A stretch of 22,964 nucleotides of DNA, taken from the NCBI GenBank assembly GCA_028527945.1, contig JAQQAK010000449.1:1-22964 (forward strand). Reading direction: 5' to 3'. Source of the stretch: Spirochaetaceae bacterium. GTDB taxonomy: Bacteria > Spirochaetota > Spirochaetia > UBA9216. Position 1 is the stretch's first letter; every line of letters starts with the position of its first letter. The position numbers were made by a program, and so were the translations under genes. Below, piece after piece: positions 1 through 8,768 of this stretch. Under the pieces are notes generated by a model that saw only the letters and a program-made list of their open reading frames with translations, had not been told where the DNA came from and made no database searches.

Positions 1-53
1 CAATAAATTTTATTATTCAAAGACTCTTAAACCCTATCAGTAAAAAACTAACC
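1..53. other. non-coding left edge
   Basis: This AT-rich stretch lies beyond the stop codon of the nucleoside permease gene. I see no strong hairpin, no start codon with a ribosome binding site and no recognisable gene. Whether the importer operon continues to the left cannot be told from the window. Confidence 0.5.
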
Positions 54-1007
54 TTAATCATTACGTTCTATCATAAAATCTACACCATCAGCCTTAGGTG
101 GTCTTGAATGTTTTACAAGACCAGCAACAGCGACAACAGTCAAGACATATGGCAGAATTATAAATAACTCGCTCGGAATACTTAAATCAAGAACAATTTG
201 AAGTCGAACCTGAAGCGCGTCAATAAATCCAAAGAACAATGCTGCAATAAATGAACCAATAGGAGTCCATCCTCCTGAAATCATGGCGGCCATTGCAATA
301 AATCCACGTCCGCTACTCATTCCTTCAGTAAAAGAAACTGCATTCTCAATAGAAAGATAAGCCCCTGCAAGACCAGCAAGCATTCCTGAAATAAAAACAC
401 CTATATAACGCATTTTATATACAGATACACCAATAGTCTCCAATGCAAGAGGGTGCTCACCTGCAGCCTTTATATGAAGCCCAAGCTTTGTGCGTTTTAA
501 GAAGAAAGTAAAAAATATTATCAGAATAAAACTGAAATAAACTATAGGGGTCTGATCAAAAAAGACAGGTCCAAGAACCGGTATTTTTGACAGCCCAGGT
601 ATTGCAAACTGAAAATCTTTTAGTGAATGCTTAATAGGATCAGTTGTTCCGGGATGGCCAAAGAAAACCACCATAAGATATCTAACTATTCCAAATGCCA
701 AAATATTCAATACGGCACCAGAAACAACATGTTCAAGATGAAGGCTTACTGTAGCAAATGCATGAATTAGTGAAAAAAGACCACTTATTGCAACAGCCAA
801 AAGAAGTCCAAGCCATGGACTGCCTGTTAACATTGTTCCAACAATACCAGTAAAAGCACCAATTATAATCATTCCTTCCATTGCAATATTAACAATACCG
901 GAACGCTCACAAATTGTTGCACCAATTGCCGCCAGAGTAATAGGAGTTGAAAGCCTAATTGTGGCAACAAGCAATTCTGTATTAAAAATCTGACCAAGTA
1001 TACCCAT
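54..1007 (-). CDS. nucleoside ABC transporter permease, NupQ-like
   Basis: An inner-membrane permease of the BPD_transp_2 family, 317 residues, matching the length of the Bacillus subtilis NupQ-type subunit. With the neighbouring permease and the double ATPase it should form a BMP-type importer for nucleosides. The chain is almost wholly hydrophobic with about eight to ten membrane segments. It carries the family's CERSGIVNIAMEGMI segment near residues 33-47 and GLHIKAAGEHPLALETIGVS near residues 176-195. Its ATG shares one base with the TAA of the upstream permease gene, and a GGAGG sits just before it, so the two are translationally coupled. Substrate type is inferred from the family; ribose-type sugars are the main alternative. 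Confidence 0.88.
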   Translation of the reverse strand: MGILGQIFNTELLVATIRLSTPITLAAIGATICERSGIVNIAMEGMIIIGAFTGIVGTMLTGSPWLGLLLAVAISGLFSLIHAFATVSLHLEHVVSGAVLNILAFGIVRYLMVVFFGHPGTTDPIKHSLKDFQFAIPGLSKIPVLGPVFFDQTPIVYFSFILIIFFTFFLKRTKLGLHIKAAGEHPLALETIGVSVYKMRYIGVFISGMLAGLAGAYLSIENAVSFTEGMSSGRGFIAMAAMISGGWTPIGSFIAALFFGFIDALQVRLQIVLDLSIPSELFIILPYVLTVVAVAGLVKHSRPPKADGVDFMIERND

Positions 1008-2260
1008 TATGCGGCCTCCTTTACTTCAACTGCTTTTGTTTTACGTTTTTTTATCTTTAAACCAATAAAAGAATAGATATATCTCGCAACAATCAGAAAG
1101 AGTATTACACCTTTAATAATTTCAACAATAGAGTTCGGTATCTGAGTGGTTCGGTTCATGTACTGCCCTCCAGCATCAAGAGCTCCCCATAAAAGCGATG
1201 TAAAAATAACACCTATAGGATTGTTTGACGCCAAAATTGCAACAGAAATACCATTCCACCCATATCCGGCATTAAGATTTTGATACATTCGATGATCAAG
1301 ACCAAGAACCTGATTTACACCAGCAAATCCAGAAAGAAGTCCGGCAAACAAAAGAGCTATCATTATATTCTTGCCTATAGAAATTCCTTGAGCCCTTGCA
1401 GCATTAGGATTTTGACCTACAGCACGGACTTCGTAACCAATCTTTGTATAGTAAAGAATATAGTAGACAATGATCGCAACAACAATTGCAATAAGAATAC
1501 CTATGTGCAGTCGGTAATTGGCTTCTGGTAAAAATTGTTTAAAAGTTGGTAGAAAAGTGTTTTTCAGAACATCATCTGTAACATAAGCATGTTTTGATAT
1601 AGCAGGATCTCCACCATTTCCTCTTATAAATATAGGAGAAAGATATTTGGCAGTATGAGCCAGCATCATTGTTGTTATAACTTCATGCGCTCCTGTTTTA
1701 ACTTTTAAAGCAGCCGGAATAATATTGTAGGCGGCGGCAGCAATTCCTGCGATAAGAAAAATAAGAATAATGGACAAAACCTGAGGGGTGCCCAGTTTAA
1801 GCCCTAACCATGTGGCAACCATTGAACCTATATAGAACTGTCCTTCAGCACCAATATTGAAAAGTCCGGCTTGAAAAGCAAAAGCAACAGACAAACCTGT
1901 AAAAATAAGAGGAACAGCATTTAAAATTGATATATGCCAATTCTTTACAAAACCACCGTAAAACAATGCTTTGTAGGCTACAATTGGGTTATAACCTGTT
2001 ATCAACATTATTATAGCACCAATAATTATTGCAACAGCAATTCCTATAGCAGGAATGTACAATGTCTTGGCAAATCCCGCAGCCCAACTATTCGCGGATT
2101 CAGAACCTTCAGCAACTCTTTTATAAAAATAAAATAAAAATAAAGCTGCTATAATAAAAAATAATCCAAAAAAATATGAAGCTGAATATAGAACAACTCC
2201 AGCAATCCCGGCAATCAACATTATAACTAATATAATTTTCTGAAGAGTACTATTCTGCAT
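1007..2260 (-). CDS. nucleoside ABC transporter permease, NupP-like, with extended N-terminus
   Basis: Second permease of the importer (BPD_transp_2). The family signature around AGLFNIGAEGQFYIGSM and the EVRAVGQNPNAARAQGIS stretch is clear. A start at 2275 is possible, but GGAGG at 2271-2267 lies inside that reading and stands eight bases before the ATG at 2260, so I choose 2260 (417 residues). The gene then overlaps the end of the ATPase gene by 11 bases. NupP-type proteins are usually about 350 residues. The surplus here is an N-terminal block of about 65 residues with two extra membrane segments. Hydrophobicity, order and overlap make the transporter role secure; the exact substrate is inferred. 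Confidence 0.87.
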   Translation of the reverse strand: MQNSTLQKIILVIMLIAGIAGVVLYSASYFFGLFFIIAALFLFYFYKRVAEGSESANSWAAGFAKTLYIPAIGIAVAIIIGAIIMLITGYNPIVAYKALFYGGFVKNWHISILNAVPLIFTGLSVAFAFQAGLFNIGAEGQFYIGSMVATWLGLKLGTPQVLSIILIFLIAGIAAAAYNIIPAALKVKTGAHEVITTMMLAHTAKYLSPIFIRGNGGDPAISKHAYVTDDVLKNTFLPTFKQFLPEANYRLHIGILIAIVVAIIVYYILYYTKIGYEVRAVGQNPNAARAQGISIGKNIMIALLFAGLLSGFAGVNQVLGLDHRMYQNLNAGYGWNGISVAILASNNPIGVIFTSLLWGALDAGGQYMNRTTQIPNSIVEIIKGVILFLIVARYIYSFIGLKIKKRKTKAVEVKEAA

Positions 2261-3806
2261 CAGTTGATCCTCCATTTCCGCCAGTCATATATAGCCCGAC
2301 TTCTTTTTCATCAGTCTCTTCCGGTTTAAAAGATTTCACCAGTTTACCTTCAAACATTACTTCAATCCTGTCAGATAAAGAAAATAATTCTTCAAGTTCC
2401 ATAGAAATAAGTAAAATGGCAACACCTTTCTCTCTCATAGCGAGTATTTGCTTATGTATATATTCAATAGCGCCAACATCCAGACCTCTGGTCGGCTGAG
2501 AAACAAGAAGAAACTCAGGCTCTCTGGAAAACTCCCTTGCAAGAATTATCTTTTGTTGATTTCCTCCTGAAAGATTTCCGGCAGGAACACTAACCCCAGG
2601 AGTCCTTATATCATACTCTTCAACAAGCTTGGTAGAAATAGCATCAATCTCTTTGAGATCCATTGCTACACCTCTTTGAGATCTTACAGCTGGAGGCCTG
2701 TTATGATAACCAAGAACAGAATTTTCAGCCACAGTCATAGGAAGAACAAGGCCAAATCTGTGTCGATCCGCAGGAACATAACCCATTTTTCTCTTAATAA
2801 GTTCTTTTGTAGAAAGATCGGTTATATTCTCACCATTAAACTCAATGATTCCAGAATCTACAGGGCGCAGACTTCTAATAGCCTCGGCAAGTTCAGACTG
2901 GCCATTGCCATCAACACCTGCGATTCCAACGATCTCGCCTGGACTTATTTCAAGATTCAAGTTGTTAACTGCAAAAAGTTCTTTATCATCTTTTACACAA
3001 AGATCTTTTATCTTTATTACGGGTTCAGAAGTTATTGTTTTTGCGTCTTTGTTAACAGACAAAACAACATCACGGCCAACCATCATGTTAGCAAGCTCGG
3101 CTTTGCTAACATCCGCGGTATTACACTCACCAGAGATTTCGCCACGACGAAGGATGTAAGATCTGTCCGATATTTCTTTAACTTCTTCAAGTTTGTGGGT
3201 AATTATTATTACAGAAACACCGGAAGCGACAAGAGCTTTTACAACTTGAAATAATTCATCTACTTCCTGTGGAGTTAGAACTGCTGTTGGCTCATCAAGA
3301 ATAAGAATTCTTGCTTTTCTGTACAGAGCTTTTAAAATCTCAACCCTTTGCTGAAGACCAACTGAAAGATTTTCAACAATCTCATCAGGATCAACCTTAA
3401 GACCATATTGGTCTGAAAGTTTTTTAACTTCAGCTCTGGCAGTTTTGTAATTTATTAAACCGCCTCTTCCGGGTTCACTTCCAAGAATAATGTTTTCTGT
3501 TACCGTAAGAGTATCAACCAGCATAAAATGCTGATGAACCATACCCAAACCTCTTGAAATAGCGTCTTTTGGAGAAGAGAAAACTACAGATTCTCCATTA
3601 AGTAAGATTTCTCCTGATGTTGGCTTATACAAACCGTAAAGGACATTCATTAATGTCGATTTTCCAGCTCCATTTTCACCCAACAGTGAGAGGATTTCGC
3701 CCTCATGCAATTTAATATTAATATTATTATTTGCTAGTACTTTTGGAAATTGCTTTACAATGTTTCTCATTTCGAGAACGACGTTTCCGCCCAGGATTGC
3801 TGGCAT
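2250..3806 (-). CDS. nucleoside ABC transporter ATP-binding protein, NupO-like (two ABC domains)
   Basis: Cytoplasmic ATPase that powers the nucleoside importer, 518 residues, with two fused ABC domains as in the RbsA/NupO family. Domain 1 has Walker A GENGAGKST (about 43-51), Q-loop MVHQHFML, signature LSVGLQQR and Walker B ILILDEPTAVL. Domain 2 has a degenerate Walker A (GVDGNGQSEL), signature LSGGNQQK and SQPTRGLD where DEPT is expected. Such decay in the second site is normal for this family and is not a sign of a pseudogene. The ATG has GAGGAG five bases upstream. No BMP-family binding lipoprotein is adjacent; upstream is rarD, so the binding protein must be encoded elsewhere or beyond the left edge. 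Confidence 0.92.
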   Translation of the reverse strand: MPAILGGNVVLEMRNIVKQFPKVLANNNINIKLHEGEILSLLGENGAGKSTLMNVLYGLYKPTSGEILLNGESVVFSSPKDAISRGLGMVHQHFMLVDTLTVTENIILGSEPGRGGLINYKTARAEVKKLSDQYGLKVDPDEIVENLSVGLQQRVEILKALYRKARILILDEPTAVLTPQEVDELFQVVKALVASGVSVIIITHKLEEVKEISDRSYILRRGEISGECNTADVSKAELANMMVGRDVVLSVNKDAKTITSEPVIKIKDLCVKDDKELFAVNNLNLEISPGEIVGIAGVDGNGQSELAEAIRSLRPVDSGIIEFNGENITDLSTKELIKRKMGYVPADRHRFGLVLPMTVAENSVLGYHNRPPAVRSQRGVAMDLKEIDAISTKLVEEYDIRTPGVSVPAGNLSGGNQQKIILAREFSREPEFLLVSQPTRGLDVGAIEYIHKQILAMREKGVAILLISMELEELFSLSDRIEVMFEGKLVKSFKPEETDEKEVGLYMTGGNGGSTDAE

Positions 3807-3878
3807 ATGCGCTCCTCATTATAACTGACTATAATAGTTTAATTCTAATATTTTAAGTATAATAGCATTTAGAAGACA

Positions 3879-4757
3879 TTAAGTCTTCTTCTTTTTTAAC
3901 GCAGAAATCAAAAACAGGAAAATACCTAACCAAACAAGAACGAATCCCGATAATTCATATACAGAAAAGTTCTCTTTATAAAGAAACAAACCAGAAAAAA
4001 GCATTAATGTAGGAGCTATAAACTGTAAAAATCCTATCCAGGTGAGCGGAATTGATTTAACCCCCTTGGCAAATAAGGTAAGGGGCAAAACCGTAATTAT
4101 ACCGGTTGTAACAAAAAGGAGTTTCATTTGCATATTTGAAGCAATAAAAGTTCCAGTTCCGTTTGATTCAATTTTGAAAAAATAGAAAAGAGCAAAAGGA
4201 AACATAAACATTGCTTCCATTGTCATTCCAACAATACTTCTCTCTGAACTTTTCTTTTTTAAAAGCCCATAAAGACCAAAGCTGAATGCCAGAGCAACAG
4301 AAACAACAGGAAAATGTCCAACAAGAAATGTCTTTGCGGCAACACCTGCAGCTGCAAATGCAACAGCAAACCAACCTAATTTACTAAGCCTCTCATTTAG
4401 AAAAATTACTCCAAGAAAAATACTAACCAGTGGATTTAAATAATAACCAAGACTTGCCTCAAGAACTCGTCCATGCCCCATTGCCCATAAATAAACATAC
4501 CAGTTAACAGCAAGAAGAACAGTTCTAAAAACTATCCAAAATATAGATTTTTTATCTTTTAAAGTAACAATAAAGTTACGCTGCTCTCTGCCTATAAAAA
4601 TCATAGCAACAGAGATAAAAAATGCCCAGATAATTCTATGACACAGAAGTTCAAATGAGCCGGCAGTCGAAAAAAGCTTCCAGTAGATGGGCGTCAGCCC
4701 CCAAATAAGATATGAAAAAAATGCAAGAAAGACACCTGTTGTTCTATCTTTTTCCAC
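3879..4757 (-). CDS. rarD: RarD, EamA-family permease
   Basis: Inner-membrane protein of the drug/metabolite transporter superfamily, 292 residues, with about ten membrane helices in two EamA repeats. The N-terminal SYLIWGLTPIYWKLF segment followed by LLCHRIIWA is typical of RarD. The second half carries the repeat ending in PLTWIGFLQFIAPT. The physiological substrate of RarD is not settled. The start is GTG, with GAGAGG about six bases upstream. It lies 66 bp after the Ig/OmpA protein gene and 72 bp before the importer ATPase, all on the same strand. A functional link with nucleoside uptake is not shown by the sequence. Confidence 0.9.
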   Translation of the reverse strand: MEKDRTTGVFLAFFSYLIWGLTPIYWKLFSTAGSFELLCHRIIWAFFISVAMIFIGREQRNFIVTLKDKKSIFWIVFRTVLLAVNWYVYLWAMGHGRVLEASLGYYLNPLVSIFLGVIFLNERLSKLGWFAVAFAAAGVAAKTFLVGHFPVVSVALAFSFGLYGLLKKKSSERSIVGMTMEAMFMFPFALFYFFKIESNGTGTFIASNMQMKLLFVTTGIITVLPLTLFAKGVKSIPLTWIGFLQFIAPTLMLFSGLFLYKENFSVYELSGFVLVWLGIFLFLISALKKKKT

Positions 4758-4823
4758 TAATTACCTCTCAAAAAATTGCGTATATGATTTCATAAAAATT
4801 TAACTTATCATTAAACGATTCTT

Positions 4824-7313
4824 TTATTCCAGACCAGTCACAGCAAATTCTACTCTTCGGTTTTTCCATCTTATACTTCTGTCTGTAATTGAAACCATAG
4901 GCTGCAATCCTCCAAAAGATTCTATTGTAATCCTTTCAGGAGCCATTCCCATTTCAACAAGAGCCTTTTTAACTTCCTTTGCACGATTTTCTGTAAGCGG
5001 CCCAAGAACGGACTCTTCTTCATCTTGCCTGTCACTTCCTAAATAAATATCGAGAGCATGAGCTTCTAATTCCAAGTTATAAGAAGGATACCTGTCGGCA
5101 AGAGTTACAATATGTTTAAGAGATTGATAATTAGCCTTTTCCTGCGCTGGACCGGCAGAATCAAGAGCATATTTATAAGCGCCGAAGATTACATTCGGTA
5201 CTGTCAGAAAATATTTACCATTCTTTTTAACCAGCATTACATCAAGGGGTATGACCTCTTTTAGCTCAGAACTATTACCAGCCTCATCTGTAACTCTCAG
5301 TTTGATTGTATAATTATGTCCATCAGCAAGCGAGTTTTCACCATCTGCAGTATTCCATGTAATATTTCCGCTGGGATTTCCTTCTCCTGCAAAGGTCCTT
5401 ACATTTTTTCCTTCTTCATCAAAGATATCAAGCATCCAACCTCTTACAGCTCGGTCTTCTTCTACATTAACAGAAATAAAGACCTCACCTTCAAGGCCTT
5501 CATCGGTTTGAGTAAAGGGATTAGATTTTACAACTAAATTTATTTCAGGAGCTTTTTTATCAATAGCAAAAAAATCTGACTGTGTTTTAACAAAATCACC
5601 TTTTTCATAATCCACATATAAAATAGCCTGATAAACACCGTCTAAAGCTGGAGCTACATTTCCTTGCTGAGTAACTACACCATCCCAGCTTAGTTCTTTT
5701 GGAAGAGTATCTTTTCCACTAAATGATTTTAAAATTTCACCAGTATCATCTATTATATTAAAAGTCCAAGTTTTGACATCTTCATAAAGTTCAGAGTTTA
5801 TCTTTACATTTAAAGTATCTTCAAACCCATCACCATTTGGTGAAAATCCTGAAGGAACAATGATCTCTGTATCAACAGGCCGTCGGTCTATTTTTAATGT
5901 AAAAGGTTCAGCATAAGTTACATTACCTGCCAAATCAGAAAAAACTCCAAGAACAAGATACTCTCCATCAGGAACATCAACATGTTTGCTATTAGTTCCA
6001 TCCCAAATAATTTTTGATGAGACTTTTGTGTAATCAGTATCAAGAACAAGTTCTCCAGTCATATCAATTATTTTCCCTTCCCATGTAACGGCTTCGTTAG
6101 ATTTAAAAGTTATTGAAACACTATCGCCTAATCCATCACCATTTGGAGAAAAGGAATATTTATCAGCTGCTACTTCAACACGAGGAGAAGCTATATCTAT
6201 AACAATATCTTGTTCCGCAACAGACCTCCAAGAGTTTTCGTATTCTACTGACATAGAAAAAAGGTATTTACCGGGATAAAAAGGAAAACCAGAATCATTG
6301 TGACCATCAAAAACAACAGTAGAAGGAAGCTCCTCAGAAGAATCTCCGGACCTGTTAAGTAAAACACTGCTTGAGTTTGCTATCGACCAACTCCATTTAA
6401 CTATTTTTTCCGGTTGTTGATAAATTGGAGTAATAATAAGCTGATCTTTTACACCATCGTCATTTGGAGAAAAAGCAGGCGACTCCATTTCAAGACTGAA
6501 TTCAGGAGACATTCCATTTACTTCAATACCTTCAATCTTGTACTCTTCAGATTTATTACCAGCCTGATCTGTAGAACTTATTTCATAAGAATAAAGTCCA
6601 TCTTTAACTGACAATCCATCATCATTTGTACCATCCCAGAAAATATCTTCCGGGGCAGAATCTTCCCAAATATAATTTTTTACGATATTACCATTACCGT
6701 CTTTAAAAGCAGCCTTCCATTTTTTTTCGATAGAACCATCTGACTGAAGTAAAATAAAAACATCACCTATGCCGTCATTATTAGGAGAAAAAGCTAATGA
6801 CTCAGGCGCTTTTATTTTTAGTTTCGGTTTTTTTGTATCAATTACAAAATCGTCAACCTTGACTTCTGTAATCTGCTCGGTACCGTCTTCGCCCCAGACA
6901 CTTACCCCATAAACACCATCAGAAAGCAAGTTTCCATCTTGATCTGTTCCATCCCATGTTATTTCCTTATCTAAAGTAAATTGTTCATATCCTTTAAATA
7001 TCCATAAAAGCCAGAAAAGATCACTTTCTTCTTTTTTTGTTATTTCAGAAACAACATTACCAGAAGAATCCGAGATCTTTATTCCGTATTCAGGAACGTA
7101 ACCCTCTTTACTTTTTACATATATTTTTACACTGAAGTCCAAAGTAGCCAAATCCTGAACACCGTCACCATTTGGTGAAATATACTGAGTCCCTGATGTT
7201 ACAGGAGGAATTTCCGGAACTTCAACATTTCCGCTTGCATAAAGTTTAAAACCTGAAGCAACAATAAGCATAAATAATATGAAAACAACATTTTTTGTTT
7301 TAGAACATCTCAT
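4824..7313 (-). CDS. exported multi-domain protein: FlgD-like Ig repeats with C-terminal OmpA domain
   Basis: A secreted or outer-envelope protein of 829 residues from the chosen start. GGAGG five bases before the ATG at 7313 favours this over the ATG at 7334. A basic start, a hydrophobic stretch VVFILFMLIVAS and LYASG form a type I signal peptide. Then come about six FlgD/CHU-type Ig-like modules of roughly 105 residues. Five begin with SPN(G/N/D)DG-x2-D (near residues 46, 176, 282, 389, 491) and most carry a WDGT turn; the sixth has lost the SPNGDG motif. The C-terminal 100 residues resemble OmpA peptidoglycan-binding domains: LTENRAKEV, ITIESFGG and a final WKNRRVEF. It probably ties an extracellular or periplasmic stalk to peptidoglycan. 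Partners and ligand are unknown. Confidence 0.85.
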   Translation of the reverse strand: MRCSKTKNVVFILFMLIVASGFKLYASGNVEVPEIPPVTSGTQYISPNGDGVQDLATLDFSVKIYVKSKEGYVPEYGIKISDSSGNVVSEITKKEESDLFWLLWIFKGYEQFTLDKEITWDGTDQDGNLLSDGVYGVSVWGEDGTEQITEVKVDDFVIDTKKPKLKIKAPESLAFSPNNDGIGDVFILLQSDGSIEKKWKAAFKDGNGNIVKNYIWEDSAPEDIFWDGTNDDGLSVKDGLYSYEISSTDQAGNKSEEYKIEGIEVNGMSPEFSLEMESPAFSPNDDGVKDQLIITPIYQQPEKIVKWSWSIANSSSVLLNRSGDSSEELPSTVVFDGHNDSGFPFYPGKYLFSMSVEYENSWRSVAEQDIVIDIASPRVEVAADKYSFSPNGDGLGDSVSITFKSNEAVTWEGKIIDMTGELVLDTDYTKVSSKIIWDGTNSKHVDVPDGEYLVLGVFSDLAGNVTYAEPFTLKIDRRPVDTEIIVPSGFSPNGDGFEDTLNVKINSELYEDVKTWTFNIIDDTGEILKSFSGKDTLPKELSWDGVVTQQGNVAPALDGVYQAILYVDYEKGDFVKTQSDFFAIDKKAPEINLVVKSNPFTQTDEGLEGEVFISVNVEEDRAVRGWMLDIFDEEGKNVRTFAGEGNPSGNITWNTADGENSLADGHNYTIKLRVTDEAGNSSELKEVIPLDVMLVKKNGKYFLTVPNVIFGAYKYALDSAGPAQEKANYQSLKHIVTLADRYPSYNLELEAHALDIYLGSDRQDEEESVLGPLTENRAKEVKKALVEMGMAPERITIESFGGLQPMVSITDRSIRWKNRRVEFAVTGLE

Positions 7314-7359
7314 ACAAGCCTCCATGTAATACAAGCTGAATCAAACGCTTCTTTCTATT

Positions 7360-7401
7360 TAAAAACCTCGCCAATATGCACTGAAAAAAGCAAGGCGAGG
7401 T
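7360..7401 (-). terminator. intrinsic terminator after deoB
   Basis: On the minus strand ACCTCGCC (7401-7394) pairs with GGCGAGGT (7372-7365) over eight bases, with a 21-base loop, followed directly by five T. It lies 47 bp past the deoB stop codon and before the Ig/OmpA gene, so that gene probably has its own promoter. The long loop lowers confidence a little. Confidence 0.65.
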
Positions 7402-7447
7402 ACAAAGCTCTTCAAACCCCAAAAGGTCAAAAGAACTCTTAAAACTA

Positions 7448-8626
7448 TTAATTGAAACTATTTCCAGTCTTAAATGGAGAAATACCAAAAAATGAAGTTA
7501 AACTTGCAGGTAAATCTGTAAAAGTTTCTCTTACACCAAGAGAAGAACCTTCCTTTCCTTTTATATAATAAAGCATTGGAACATGTTCTCTTGTGTGATC
7601 TGTGCCTTTGAACGATGGGTCACAACCATGATCTGCTGTTATAACGAGCAAATCACCATCTGTCATAAGATCTATTATTTGCGGCAAACTATCATCAATT
7701 CTTTTAACTGCATCATGATATCCCTGAATATCTCTACGGTGTCCATAAATCATATCTGTATCTACCAAATTAACAAAAATAAACTCATCGTTAGCTGGAG
7801 TTTCTGATAAAAGCTTTAAAGTTCTTTCAATACAAGCAGGGTTCCCCTTATCTGGCCAGCTTTTATCTATTCCCTGCTGGTTAAAAATATCACCAATCTT
7901 TCCAACTGCAGTGGTTTTTATTCCATTTGATCTAAAATAATCCAATACAGAATCTTCAGGAAGCGCAATGCTGTAATCATGGCGGCGGCTGGTTCGAACA
8001 AAAGAACCAGGCTGGCCCTCAAAGGGTCTGGCTATTATTCGGCCCACCATATATGGGTCACATAATTTTCTGGCTGTTTCGCAAATGCTGTACAACTCAT
8101 CTATTGGAACAATATCTTCATGAGCAGCAATTTGAAAAACAGAATCTGCAGAAGTATAACAGATTAAATCACCACTTTTCATATGTTCTGCGCCTAATTC
8201 TTCTATTATAACTGTACCTGAAGCAGCTTTGTTTCCAATTATCTTACGACCAACAGCTTTTTCAAAATCAGCAACAAGCTCTGGAGGAAAAGACGGATAT
8301 TCTGCCGGAAAAACAGGAAATGCTTTATCAAGAATAATCCCTGCTAGCTCCCAATGCCCGGTAGTAGTATCTTTCCCCGGAGAAGCTTCTTTCATCACAC
8401 CAAAAGATGCCAGGGGGGCATCAACAGGAGCACATCCTTTTAACGCATTACCAAGAAGCATTGAAGCATTTCCAAGCCCCAACTTCTGAAGGTTAGGCCA
8501 GTTAGCACCGCCTATGACATTATCACATATATGCATGGCTGTATTTGAACCTGTATCACCATATTTTTCTGCATCAGGCAAAGCCCCAATGCCAAAACTA
8601 TCTATTACTAAAACTGTCGCTCTCAT
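7448..8626 (-). CDS. deoB: phosphopentomutase
   Basis: Cytoplasmic alkaline-phosphatase-superfamily mutase, 392 residues, the usual length. It interconverts (deoxy)ribose 1-phosphate and 5-phosphate, feeding the sugar of cleaved nucleosides into the pentose phosphate pathway. Recognised by the N-terminal VIDSFGIGALPDA (first metal Asp), the GKDTTTGHWE segment holding the catalytic Thr, VDTDMIYGHRRD, and TADHGCDPSFKGTDHTREH with the remaining metal ligands. AGGAGAA stands eight bases before the ATG. A good terminator follows. The nucleoside importer genes lie downstream on the same strand, which fits a nucleoside catabolism role. Confidence 0.96.
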   Translation of the reverse strand: MRATVLVIDSFGIGALPDAEKYGDTGSNTAMHICDNVIGGANWPNLQKLGLGNASMLLGNALKGCAPVDAPLASFGVMKEASPGKDTTTGHWELAGIILDKAFPVFPAEYPSFPPELVADFEKAVGRKIIGNKAASGTVIIEELGAEHMKSGDLICYTSADSVFQIAAHEDIVPIDELYSICETARKLCDPYMVGRIIARPFEGQPGSFVRTSRRHDYSIALPEDSVLDYFRSNGIKTTAVGKIGDIFNQQGIDKSWPDKGNPACIERTLKLLSETPANDEFIFVNLVDTDMIYGHRRDIQGYHDAVKRIDDSLPQIIDLMTDGDLLVITADHGCDPSFKGTDHTREHVPMLYYIKGKEGSSLGVRETFTDLPASLTSFFGISPFKTGNSFN

Positions 8627-8768
8627 ATTTGTTCTCCTATAAAAATCGAGCCTCTAAATGAGGTCATAATTTTTGTAGATTAAAAAGAATATTATTCATA
8701 AAATCCATCAGTTTTCATTATCGGTATAAAAACAAGATACTAAAAAGGTACTACAAAATGTAAAGAAA
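8627..8768 (-). promoter_or_regulatory. intergenic region upstream of deoB, weak promoter candidate
   Basis: On the minus strand TTTACA, a 16-base spacer and TAGTAT could be a sigma-70 type promoter. Nearer the gene a small hairpin (CCTC, loop ATTTA, GAGG) precedes ATTTTT and then the deoB ribosome binding site. No terminator with a convincing stem follows the LuxR gene, so read-through is possible. Confidence 0.25.

Noticed and set aside
2250..3806. Degenerate Walker A and SQPT in the second ABC domain as a sign of gene decay
   Set aside because: This is usual in the NupO/RbsA-like double ATPases; the frame is intact and the first domain has all motifs.
3807..3878. Purine riboswitch before the nucleoside importer
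   Set aside because: The gap is only 72 bp and shows no three-way junction or conserved purine-aptamer loops.
3871..3897. AGAAGAC-ATTAA-GTCTTCT followed by TCTTTTTT, terminator-like on the plus strand
   Set aside because: No plus-strand gene precedes it and the stem overlaps the Lys-rich 3' end of rarD; on the minus strand it lacks a T tract.
7300..7488. Minus-strand frame of 62 codons overlapping the ends of deoB and the Ig/OmpA gene
   Set aside because: It runs through the deoB terminator, has no ribosome binding site and overlaps real genes on both sides.
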